DNA from: Candidatus Zixiibacteriota bacterium
Lineage (GTDB): Bacteria > Zixibacteria > MSB-5A5 > SM1-73
NCBI GenBank assembly: GCA_020341875.1
Contig: CP070839.1
Coordinates: 1,037,885-1,044,056 of the forward strand
DNA: 6,172 bases
Reading direction: 5' to 3'
Positions 1 through 6,172 of this stretch are shown here, in pieces. Numbering within the stretch: position 1 is the first letter of the stretch; each line of letters starts with the position of its first letter. The position numbers and the translations under genes were made by a program. The notes beneath the pieces are model-generated. The model did no database searches, had not been told where the DNA came from, and worked only from the letters and a program-made list of their open reading frames with translations.

Positions 1-1272
1 ATCATATAGATACAGATCGGAATATCCGTTCTTGCCCACTCCCACCAGAGCCACCTCCCGGGCGTCGGGTGACCAGCTGGGTGAAGAGAGCTCGACTAAA
101 TCTTCGAATCTCTTCCCACTGGTTACCTTCTCACTGGTTAGGTCGTAGACGTACAGCACGTCCTTCTCATGGCTCTTGGAGACGAAAGCGATCTTTCCGT
201 CCTGGGAGACCTCGATTTTGCTTTTGAGAAGGTGCAGTGATTCAAACTGGGGTGATCTTTCTCCCTTGATCAGGGTGACCGATTTTGTCTTCTCTCCTTC
301 CGGCGACATCATGCGGATGGAGGAGTATCCCAACGTGTTGGACTTGAACACCACCCACTCCTGATCTGCCAGAAGTACCGGCTCCGGCTTGATATTTATC
401 CCTCCGAAGGTAAGCTGGGTGGAGACCCTGTTGGGCAGGTCCTTGGCCTCTATCTGGGGGAAGTATTTTTTCTTCAGAGAATATTCCCACTCGTTCCACA
501 CCTCCCGCAGAGGGCGGTTGAAGGTCAATTGGAAGGCCTGAGCGAAGCCGTCCCCCTTCCAGTAGTTCTCAAAGAGCAGCCCAATCTTGTCATCTCCGAA
601 TTCTCTCTCCAGATGAGCGCAAAAAGCCTCTCCGATCTTGTACATCAGGAAACTTCCGTAGATCTGATAGACGTTTTCCAGCCTCATAAACCGCCCGGAG
701 ATAACCAGATCTCTTATCATCATATCCGCTTCGCTGTCCCATCTTCTTGACCAGTGTTCTGCCAGCCCCTCCTCGAACCACAAGGGTAGACCGGTGTAGT
801 TGATCTTCCTGTGAGCCCTCATCACGTAGGGGATTTTCCGCATAATGAAGGCGTGAACCAGCTCGTGCCGTATCACCCGGGCAAAATCCGAATAGGAACC
901 GTTAAAAGGGACGGCCATGCGGCCTTTTAAGAATTCTGTGAAACCGGCGACGCTCTCCGGAAGGAGTGTAGGGATGATGTTGGTCTGGGCAAAGTAGTTG
1001 GGAGAGCTGTAAATGATCAATGGAATCTTCTTTTCTACGCGGTGATTGAACTTGTTTTCCAAAAACTGGTAGCTCTCCTCCGCACAGTTGGCTGCTATCT
1101 CCGCAATTTCCTTCTCCCCGGTGTAAAAATAGATCTCAAAATGCCGGGTGGTCAGAACCTGCCAGTCGAAATCGGTGTACTGGATCTTGTTTTTCCCGAA
1201 GTAGTATTGCCCGTGGGCAGAATCGGAGAGAAAGAGAAAAGCAAGTATTATGAGACTTAGCCTCTTCATCAT
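1..1272 (-). CDS. Secreted zinc metallopeptidase (peptidase MA-like) with TolB/PD40 beta-propeller, C-terminus cut off by the window
   Basis: The frame is open from ATG at 1272 to base 1, giving 424 residues with no stop, so the gene continues beyond the window. Residues 1-21 form a signal peptide: basic MMKR, a hydrophobic core, then cleavage probably after AHG, so the protein is likely periplasmic, outer-membrane associated or secreted. The catalytic motif HELVH is at residues 136-140 (bases 853-867). The downstream WFEEGLAEH at 165-173 supplies the probable third zinc ligand, E168, the pattern of gluzincin peptidases of the peptidase MA-like family. From about residue 295, repeats of the PD40/WD40-like type begin (an SQDGKIAFVS strand and an SPDAREVALV strand), as in TolB-type propellers. 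Known family members are poorly characterised, so the substrate is unknown. Two adjacent ATGs (1272 and 1269) are possible starts, and no clear Shine-Dalgarno precedes either. It lies 82 bases downstream of the HEAT gene on the same strand. Confidence 0.87.
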   Translation of the reverse strand, partial: MMKRLSLIILAFLFLSDSAHGQYYFGKNKIQYTDFDWQVLTTRHFEIYFYTGEKEIAEIAANCAEESYQFLENKFNHRVEKKIPLIIYSSPNYFAQTNIIPTLLPESVAGFTEFLKGRMAVPFNGSYSDFARVIRHELVHAFIMRKIPYVMRAHRKINYTGLPLWFEEGLAEHWSRRWDSEADMMIRDLVISGRFMRLENVYQIYGSFLMYKIGEAFCAHLEREFGDDKIGLLFENYWKGDGFAQAFQLTFNRPLREVWNEWEYSLKKKYFPQIEAKDLPNRVSTQLTFGGINIKPEPVLLADQEWVVFKSNTLGYSSIRMMSPEGEKTKSVTLIKGERSPQFESLHLLKSKIEVSQDGKIAFVSKSHEKDVLYVYDLTSEKVTSGKRFEDLVELSSPSWSPDAREVALVGVGKNGYSDLYLYD

Positions 1273-1354
1273 TTTGAAAGATCACAGGTTCAGACTGGAA
1301 GATCAACAGCGGGGGATGGGAAGTTTGCCTTCACCTATGGCAGATTGCCCGGCC
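1273..1354. other. Short intergenic gap between the HEAT gene and the peptidase gene
   Basis: This gap separates two minus-strand genes. I see no hairpin followed by a T-run in the minus direction and no convincing promoter, which allows read-through from the HEAT gene into the peptidase gene. The operon is an inference from spacing and orientation only. Confidence 0.5.
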
Positions 1355-3577
1355 TCATTCATGTCGTGACGGGACGGGGTGAGAATGATTCTTTCTTCTT
1401 ATCGCCTCCACCGCTCGATTAGCAGACTCCAAGACTCTGGTCTTCACTAAAAGTCTTTTCAGACCTTTTCCTCTTTGTTCTACGAATTTTTCAATCTCGT
1501 CCGCTAAGTCGGTGGAGTTTATTTCCCTCGACATGTCGAAGACGGCGATCTTTATCTCGTCCTTCTGTCTGGGAGGCAGGTGTTTAATGCCCTCGTCTCG
1601 GAGGAGTTTTAACAAGAACTTGGTCGATTCGGCTCCTCGGATTTTGGCGATGGCCGCGACGGTGATTCTGGTGTCACGGGAGTTGTGCAGCAGATGGCCC
1701 ATCAGAGGTTCCAGGCAACTCTTGTCTCCCAGTGCAGACAGGGACGAGACGACTCTTCTGCGCACCTCGTCGTCCGTGTCCTTTAGCATCGCCACAAGAA
1801 CATCCACAGATTCAGGCATTCCAGTTTTCTCCAAAGCCTTTGTGACCTCCAGCCTCACCCTCACGTCCGAGTCGTGCCTGAGTCTGGACAGGATCCCTAT
1901 GCCTTCCCGATCCCGAATATTCCCCAGAGCGTAAATGACGTTCCGCACCTTGTACCACTGTTCATCTCTGAGCAGTGGACTTCTCTCCTTTCTGACAAAG
2001 ATGCCGGGGTCGGACAGAAGGGAAGAAAAGGCGGAAATGGAGTCCTTTCCCAGGCGGCTTAGCACCCTCAGCGCACTCATCCGGGCGGCTCTATCATCTA
2101 AGGTGAAAATCTCCAGCAGCTTTTGCGCCACCTTGTCTCTTTCCAGAGACTCCAGTACCTCTTCAATCAACTTGACGGTCTGAAAGGCAACCCCTTCCTT
2201 CATCTGGGACATCAAGACGGTAAGCGTGGATTCATCCGTGACCTCCCGGACGAACTCCCGGGCGGCCTGTCTTGTCTCCTCAGAACACTTTGCCTCCGGG
2301 CTCAGGTGAGCGTGGTATTTAGACAATATCTTCCTTGCCCCGTCGAAGTCGTTGCGACGGATGGTCTCTGAAAATGTGATTCTCAAAAGCCGGGAGTACT
2401 CCTGGAAAACGCCGACCGGAAGCAGCGGGTCTGTGATTTTCCCAGTTAGTTGGTCACGAACGTATGAAAGCTCAAGCTTCATCTCGCGTTTTATGAATTG
2501 ACCCAACGCCCTCTCTGCGAAGCGAGCGACGAGATCTCTGGTGTTTCTGTCCTTATACTGGAACTTGGAGAGGACCTTGCTCATTACATAGGTTATGATC
2601 TCCGTCTCCTGAGAGCTGATCACTCTATTCCACAGGAACATCAATTTCTCGAAATCCACCTCTTCCGTTCCCACCTTATCTAGCATCTTGATCAACCCAT
2701 CCAGGACTTCCTGGCTTTGGAGCCATCTCTCCTCGAACAAGAAGTCCAGATGCTCTTCTTGCACCATTCCACGTTCTGAGAGCATCTTCTTTAGCCGCGG
2801 CAGGAGCTTACTTTTCTCCCGGTTCTGGAGAAGCCTGCCCACCATATCTACCACCTCATTCAGCGCCGGGCCTGCGCTTTGGGCCTGGCGCTTCTTCAAA
2901 CCCTCACCCAGGCTGGCTGCCATGAGTTCCAGGAGATCTTCGTCCGAGAGGCTTTCTATCTGCTTCTCTGCCTCCCGTTTTGCCAGGATTGAACCCTCAC
3001 CCTGATCTGATTCCCTCACGTCCGCGGTCTTGCTTAGGAATATGTCGCGAAGCAGGTCGGGGTTCTCCTTCATAATGCTGGAAATCTGAACTTTCAAATC
3101 CGCTCCTTCAACCACCTCGCTTTTCACCACCACCTCGTCATCGTCCACCAACTCGTATCTGAGCTTGTCGACCTTTATGGACTCAAGGCGGTTTTTCTTG
3201 ACAAAGTCAGGAAGGCTGATCGATCGGTCCTTTTTGCCCAAGGGCTTCACAAAGAAGCTTAAGAAGGAGCCCAGCTCCTCCTTGGTCAGGTTTTTGGCAA
3301 AGGTGAGGCTGCTGACATTCTCCTGGTCGAATTCCTCCAGCAACCTATTCAGAATTTCCTCACCTTCCATGTTTTTCCCGTTGACGATGATTCTGTCCTC
3401 AACCCGGCTGATTATCAGGTGATCGGTGTCCTTGAAGATCTCTTGCAGCGCAAGGAAGGGCTTCTCAATAGCCTGAACCGCGGCAGGGTGGCCGGGCGGG
3501 TACATCTCCAGCCTCCGGATGGCCCCATGCATCAGTTTTAAGGCGAGGCCGTAATCTGGTTTAACGACAGTTTCCAT
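1355..3577 (-). CDS. HEAT-repeat alpha-solenoid protein, 740 residues, function unknown
   Basis: The 740-residue product has no signal peptide or membrane segment and is rich in charged helices, so it is probably cytoplasmic. Residues about 8-110 form an alpha/beta domain (ALKLMHGAIRRLEMYPPGHP, then strands around HLIISRVEDRIIVNGK). It resembles N-terminal domains I associate with bacterial HEAT-repeat and HD-type signalling proteins; that resemblance is from memory, not a search. Residues about 150-520 are mostly helical. Residues about 540-670 carry clear HEAT units, for example ILSRLRHDSDVRVRLEVTKALEKTG and LVAMLKDTDDEVRRRVVSSL (each a fragment), with the usual D-D-VR spacing. Such repeats normally serve as protein-binding scaffolds, and no catalytic motif is visible. 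ATG at 3577 has only a weak AGG about 8 bases upstream. The gene is divergent from the TPP-regulated gene and precedes the peptidase gene. A role in a signalling or envelope assembly is possible but unsupported. Confidence 0.88.
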   Translation of the reverse strand: METVVKPDYGLALKLMHGAIRRLEMYPPGHPAAVQAIEKPFLALQEIFKDTDHLIISRVEDRIIVNGKNMEGEEILNRLLEEFDQENVSSLTFAKNLTKEELGSFLSFFVKPLGKKDRSISLPDFVKKNRLESIKVDKLRYELVDDDEVVVKSEVVEGADLKVQISSIMKENPDLLRDIFLSKTADVRESDQGEGSILAKREAEKQIESLSDEDLLELMAASLGEGLKKRQAQSAGPALNEVVDMVGRLLQNREKSKLLPRLKKMLSERGMVQEEHLDFLFEERWLQSQEVLDGLIKMLDKVGTEEVDFEKLMFLWNRVISSQETEIITYVMSKVLSKFQYKDRNTRDLVARFAERALGQFIKREMKLELSYVRDQLTGKITDPLLPVGVFQEYSRLLRITFSETIRRNDFDGARKILSKYHAHLSPEAKCSEETRQAAREFVREVTDESTLTVLMSQMKEGVAFQTVKLIEEVLESLERDKVAQKLLEIFTLDDRAARMSALRVLSRLGKDSISAFSSLLSDPGIFVRKERSPLLRDEQWYKVRNVIYALGNIRDREGIGILSRLRHDSDVRVRLEVTKALEKTGMPESVDVLVAMLKDTDDEVRRRVVSSLSALGDKSCLEPLMGHLLHNSRDTRITVAAIAKIRGAESTKFLLKLLRDEGIKHLPPRQKDEIKIAVFDMSREINSTDLADEIEKFVEQRGKGLKRLLVKTRVLESANRAVEAIRRKNHSHPVPSRHE

Positions 3578-3848
3578 AGTCTGAACCTACGAACTCATAG
3601 GCCTAAGCGCGGTTTACTTCTGACCTCGTGCAAAGGAAGGAAGCGTATAAGGCACCCCCTTCTCTTATAATCGACAGGATTTCCGTCAGTTTTAAGACAA
3701 AAACCCACCTGCCACACACGGGGCTGGGGGCAATCCGCTCCAAGGTCTCGCTTGGGATTAACCCGGAAACCCTGATGCCGATGCCTGAAGCCTCTTTTCC
3801 GGACTGGACCGGCGACACACAAATTCCTGCGGCGGTGGAAAGTTCCAG
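3578..3848. other. Intergenic region upstream of the HEAT gene, no gene recognised
   Basis: This 271-base stretch lies between the divergent HEAT gene and the promoter of the plus-strand gene. It should hold the HEAT gene's promoter, but I found no minus-strand -35/-10 pair with good spacing. A TATAAT hexamer on the plus strand at 3666-3671 lacks a matching -35. Short open frames cross the region on both strands, but they have no ribosome binding site or recognisable product and overlap the riboswitch, so I do not call them. Confidence 0.5.
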
Positions 3849-3876
3849 TTGACAGGAGGTCGATTGTGCGTATATT
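3849..3876 (+). promoter_or_regulatory. Sigma70-type promoter of the TPP-regulated gene
   Basis: A perfect -35 hexamer TTGACA (3849-3854) is followed after 16 bases by TATATT (3871-3876), one mismatch from the consensus -10. Transcription should start near 3883, about ten bases before the riboswitch begins, which is the expected geometry. The position relative to the riboswitch strengthens the call considerably. Confidence 0.82.
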
Positions 3877-3892
3877 AGTCTGAAGAAAAGAC

Positions 3893-4016
<124 letters not shown>

Positions 4017-4034
4017 ACGACGGTTTTTTATCAG

Positions 4035-4041
4035 AAGGGAG
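4035..4041 (+). promoter_or_regulatory. Ribosome binding site of the AIR synthase-like gene
   Basis: AAGGGAG lies 5 bases before the ATG at 4047 and just after the terminator T-run. It fixes the start at 4047, and no upstream in-frame start is plausible because the terminator occupies that space. Confidence 0.75.
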
Positions 4042-4046
4042 AGAAC

Positions 4047-5108
4047 ATGCCAATCAACAAGCTGCCAGACGTGGGAAAGATCTCGCCGGAGATCTTCGAT
4101 GAGATGATTTTCCCCAATTTGGGGGCGAAGTCCGATTCAGTCCTGGTGGGACCCAAACACGGCGTTGACATAGGCGTCGTGGATATAGGAGAGGAGAAGG
4201 TGATGGTCACCACCACCGATCCGGTCTTTATCGTTCCGGAATACGGCTTCAAAAGGGCCGCCTGGTTTGCCATTCACATCCTGGCCTCGGACGCGGTGAC
4301 TTCAGGACTGACGCCCACCTACCTGTCGATCGATTTGAACCTCCCCTTGAGCATGACCAAGGAGCAGCTCAAGTTAGTCTGGCTGACCATAAGCGAGGAG
4401 TGCAAGCAGATGGGGATGGGCGTGATCAGCGGCCATACCGCCCGCTATCACGGATGCAACTACCCCATGGTGGGAGGCGCGACGGTGATGTGCATTGGAG
4501 ACAAGTCGAAATATGTCTCCCCGGAGATGGCACAGGAAGGAGATCAGGTCATCATAACCAAGGGAGCCGCCATCGAGGCCACCGGGATCTTTGCGGTAGC
4601 CTTCAAGAACAGGATAGAGGGGTATTTTGGAAAGGAGTTCAGCGAAAGAGCAGAGAAGATATTCTGGCAGATGTCGGTGGTGGAGGACGCCTTGACCGCG
4701 GTGGAGGTGGGGACAAGGGAAAACGGAGTTACTGCCATGCACGACGCCACCGAATGCGGGGTCTGGGGCGGACTCTACGAAATCGCCAAGGCGTCGAAGG
4801 TAGGAATGAGAATCAAGAAGGATGCGATAGTGGTCTTGGATGAGGTAGACAAGATCTGCTCGAAATTCGGTATGGACCCTTACAGCTCCATCTCCGAGGG
4901 TACACTGATCATTACCTGCAAAGAGGAAAAATCAGAAGAGGTGGTCAGGAGGCTGAAAGAGAAGAACATCGCCGCCTCTGTTGTCGGAGAGGTGATTCCC
5001 GAGGAGAAAGGTATACTCCTGGTTGAAGGTGGCCGGGAGAGACACCTGGAGCATCCCAGAGTAGATCCTTTCTGGGTGGCGTTCGACAAGGCGTTAAAAG
5101 GAGAATGA
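4047..5108 (+). CDS. AIR synthase/HypE/ThiL-superfamily protein under TPP riboswitch control
   Basis: The 353-residue product belongs to the ATP-binding PurM/PurL/SelD/HypE/ThiL superfamily, which transfers or activates phosphate using ATP. The N-terminal half has GPKHGVDIGVV (35-45), TTTD (55-58; D58 a probable metal ligand), LASDAVTSGLTP (79-90) and GHTARYHGCNYPMVGG (129-144). The C-terminal half has the superfamily motif MHDATECGVWGGL (231-243). The sequence resembles the HypE-like 'AIR synthase family' proteins of archaea and some bacteria. It ends in FDKALKGE, so it lacks the C-terminal PRxC cysteine that true HypE needs for cyanide-ligand synthesis. It also lacks the DDAA motif typical of thiamine-monophosphate kinase ThiL. 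No hydrogenase or other thiamine gene is in the window. Control by TPP suggests a thiamine-pathway role, possibly a divergent TMP kinase. The exact reaction is inference. It is cytoplasmic, with no signal peptide. Confidence 0.88.
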   Translation: MPINKLPDVGKISPEIFDEMIFPNLGAKSDSVLVGPKHGVDIGVVDIGEEKVMVTTTDPVFIVPEYGFKRAAWFAIHILASDAVTSGLTPTYLSIDLNLPLSMTKEQLKLVWLTISEECKQMGMGVISGHTARYHGCNYPMVGGATVMCIGDKSKYVSPEMAQEGDQVIITKGAAIEATGIFAVAFKNRIEGYFGKEFSERAEKIFWQMSVVEDALTAVEVGTRENGVTAMHDATECGVWGGLYEIAKASKVGMRIKKDAIVVLDEVDKICSKFGMDPYSSISEGTLIITCKEEKSEEVVRRLKEKNIAASVVGEVIPEEKGILLVEGGRERHLEHPRVDPFWVAFDKALKGE

Positions 5109-5155
5109 GGCTAACTGGGGCAGTCGATGCGTGCCGTCGCAAGGGCCGAAGGCAG

Positions 5156-5201
5156 AAAAAAAAGCTTTGCCCACCCGCCCTCTGGTCGGCGGACAAAGCT
5201 T
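5156..5201 (-). terminator. Minus-strand intrinsic terminator
   Basis: Read on the minus strand, AAGCTTTG and CAAAGCTT (bases 5194-5201 and 5162-5169) form an 8-bp outer stem. CCGCC/GGCGG extends it inside (5175-5179 with 5188-5192), leaving a small internal loop and an 8-base apical loop. The hairpin is followed by eight T residues, seen as the A-run at 5156-5163. On the plus strand no T-run follows, so it does not look like the end of the plus-strand gene. It lies 313 bases past the DUF1848 stop. Confidence 0.85.
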
Positions 5202-5234
5202 AGGGGAGTTAGAAGTGAAGAAAGGGAATGACGG
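5156..5234 (-). ncRNA. Candidate small RNA ending in the minus-strand terminator
   Basis: If transcription starts about 11 bases after the sigma54-like -12 element (5245-5249), the transcript would begin near 5234 and end at the T-run at 5156, roughly 80 nt. Its first half on the minus strand is a C/U-rich, largely unstructured stretch (about 5202-5230, with CCCTTTCTTC and AACTCCCC blocks). That stretch could pair with purine-rich ribosome binding sites. Its second half is the terminator hairpin with a U8 tail. The layout fits an Hfq-type sRNA. A long 3' UTR of the DUF1848 gene, or an sRNA processed from it, explains the same facts. Confidence 0.25.
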
Positions 5235-5244
5235 CCGTTTATAA

Positions 5245-5260
5245 CTCAAAATTCGTGCCA
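5245..5260 (-). promoter_or_regulatory. Sigma54-like promoter element (near-match)
   Basis: On the minus strand TGGCACG (5254-5260) is followed after four bases by TTGAG (5245-5249). The sigma54 consensus is TGGCACG-N4-TTGCW. The -24 half is perfect and the spacing exact, but the strongly conserved C of the -12 GC is A, so activity is doubtful. It points toward the terminator at 5156-5201 with no protein gene between. Confidence 0.25.
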
Positions 5261-5269
5261 AAGCGCAAC

Positions 5270-5294
5270 GGGCGGAGTGCTCCACTGGCCGCCC
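5270..5294. other. Bulged GC-rich hairpin
   Basis: GGGCGG-AGTG (5270-5279) pairs with CACT-GG-CCGCCC (5283-5294), giving ten base pairs, a 2-base GG bulge and a 3-base loop. No T-run follows on either strand, so it is not an intrinsic terminator. It lies just upstream of the sigma54-like site in the minus direction. Its role is unknown. Confidence 0.5.
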
Positions 5295-5514
5295 TCCTAA
5301 GTCATTGCAAATGTTAGAGTTTCTTGTTGGGTCGCAAAAGGCAAAGATAGGCTGAGGTGGTTAACCGCAATCTGCTGCGCCGCCCAAGTGAGCGTGTATT
5401 TCCGTTTTGTTCTGTAATTCGTTAGTTGGCAGAGGATTAGATTCGACGCAGGGAGCTACGGTCAAGAGTTCGTTCCCACAGAGAGTAAACGCCTTTCATT
5501 GCGCCTCGTGCGAT

Positions 5515-6172
5515 TCATGCGGGAGCGGGCCTCGGGGCTGGATTGCCGTAACAATACAGGCAATTATGATAACAGGCAAACCACTGCCCGATATCGATGG
5601 ACTTGGTGCAGTGGCAATTCTCTCGCTGGGTTCTGCCATTAGCTAGTGAGCACGGTTCCTTTTGAGGGTGAAGCTCCCTCAAAGTGATCCCATCGATGCA
5701 TCCTGTGGTGGTCAGATTCGGAAGCACGCAGGTGGAGAGCTCCATTCCTCGTTCTTCGGCCCGCGGCATCATCTCATTCTTGATGAAACCGACGATCTCC
5801 TCAATCGGATGCTCTATTATCCTGAATCCGTTCTGCTCCAGTCTCCTCTTCACTTTCCGATAGACGGTGACATAGGAAACAATGCACCTTTCGACTCCCA
5901 AAACATGGGCTTGATTCAGTCCCTCCTCAAACAAGTCTACATCGATGTTGGAGATGCGAGTTTTCTTCTGATAAACCACATCTATCAAGGGATCGTAGCG
6001 AATAGCCAGTCTCTTAGGTGAACCAAGAAAATCGATGATGTCGGGAAGCTGACGGAAAACCTGCTCCTTCGTTGGCGCCAGAGGTTCTAAAGGCGTCCCA
6101 CCTAATCCGGTGACGGTCAGAAGGACATACACATTGTTCAGCCTTTCCAGGATTCCTCTCAACTTCGGGTGA
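5515..6172 (-). CDS. DUF1848 family iron-sulfur protein, N-terminus outside the window
   Basis: The frame is open from the window edge (first full codon 6169-6171) to TGA at 5515-5517, giving 218 visible residues. A TTG at 6162 could be read as a start, but the upstream HPK continues the family pattern, so the true start lies beyond 6172. The visible part begins with a helix and a VYVLLTVTGL strand, followed by GTPLEPLAP and RLAIRYDPLID, as in the DUF1848 core. The expected N-terminal portion is missing. The C-terminal region is cysteine-rich: CHC, then SIDIGQWFACYHNCLYCYG, with CX3CX2C at bases 5551-5574. That spacing matches the radical-SAM [4Fe-4S] motif, and cluster binding is expected for the family. 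The function of DUF1848 is not established. The gene converges on the AIR synthase-like gene. Confidence 0.85.
   Translation of the reverse strand, partial: HPKLRGILERLNNVYVLLTVTGLGGTPLEPLAPTKEQVFRQLPDIIDFLGSPKRLAIRYDPLIDVVYQKKTRISNIDVDLFEEGLNQAHVLGVERCIVSYVTVYRKVKRRLEQNGFRIIEHPIEEIVGFIKNEMMPRAEERGMELSTCVLPNLTTTGCIDGITLRELHPQKEPCSLANGRTQRENCHCTKSIDIGQWFACYHNCLYCYGNPAPRPAPA

Larger units (their letters stand above)
5109..5514. other. Convergent intergenic region, no protein gene recognised
   Basis: This 406-base region lies between the convergent AIR synthase-like and DUF1848 genes. It holds the minus-strand terminator (5156-5201), a sigma54-like site (5245-5260) and a bulged hairpin (5270-5294), described separately. 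From about 5300 to 5514 I found no tRNA, repeat or convincing coding frame. No terminator with a T-run was found for the plus-strand gene. Confidence 0.6.

Noticed and set aside
1286..3588. An 11-base inverted match (AGGTTCAGACT at 1286-1296 and its complement at 3578-3588) flanking the HEAT gene.
   Set aside because: Matches of this length are expected by chance in a window of this size, and nothing else suggests a mobile element.
3666..3671. A TATAAT hexamer on the plus strand.
   Set aside because: No -35 element at suitable spacing, and a much better promoter lies directly before the riboswitch.
5094..5285. A 63-residue minus-strand frame starting GTG at 5285 with a perfect AGGAGG (5293-5298) seven bases upstream.
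   Set aside because: It reads straight through the terminator hairpin and T-run and into the antisense of the AIR synthase-like gene. The peptide has no recognisable features, and the AGGAGG overlaps the arm of a hairpin.
5300..5514. Possible tRNA-like fragments resembling T-loops.
   Set aside because: No acceptor stem, anticodon arm or complete cloverleaf could be drawn on either strand.
5407..5646. A 79-residue plus-strand frame overlapping the end of the DUF1848 gene.
   Set aside because: No ribosome binding site or family resemblance; the overlapping minus-strand frame has clear conserved cysteine motifs.

Overview
The window is a piece of bacterial chromosome with four protein genes and one clearly recognisable regulatory RNA. 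Three genes lie on the minus strand and one on the plus strand. No mobile element, CRISPR array, tRNA or rRNA was seen. The style is that of an uncultured or anaerobic bacterium: a secreted metallopeptidase fused to a beta-propeller, a large HEAT-repeat protein, a HypE/ThiL-like ATP-binding enzyme and a DUF1848 iron-sulfur protein. The peptidase-propeller architecture is common in FCB-group and related candidate phyla, but four genes do not fix the taxonomy.

Bases 1-1272 (minus) hold an exported gluzincin metallopeptidase with the start of a TolB/PD40-type propeller; its C-terminus lies beyond base 1. Bases 1355-3577 (minus) encode a 740-residue cytoplasmic helical-repeat protein ending in HEAT repeats. 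These two genes run in the same direction with an 82-base gap and no visible terminator between them, so they may be co-transcribed.

Bases 3578-4046 separate the HEAT gene from a divergent gene. The right part of this gap is a complete regulatory cassette on the plus strand: a sigma70-type promoter (3849-3876), a TPP (THI-box) riboswitch (3893-3986), an intrinsic terminator (3995-4029), then a ribosome binding site and the ATG at 4047. The controlled gene (4047-5108) belongs to the PurM/ThiL/HypE/SelD superfamily. It lacks the C-terminal cysteine of true HypE, which together with the riboswitch points to thiamine metabolism rather than hydrogenase maturation.

Bases 5109-5514 contain no convincing gene. 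They do contain a strong minus-strand intrinsic terminator (5156-5201), a second hairpin (5270-5294) and a near-match to a sigma54 promoter (5245-5260). Together these could define a small RNA of about 80 nt, or simply the end of a long 3' UTR. Bases 5515-6172 (minus) are the C-terminal part of a DUF1848 protein carrying a CX3CX2C iron-sulfur motif near its C-terminus.

The most interesting items are the TPP-controlled HypE-like protein, the apparent antiterminator built from the riboswitch core, the possible small RNA at 5156-5234, and the C-terminal radical-SAM-like cysteine motif.
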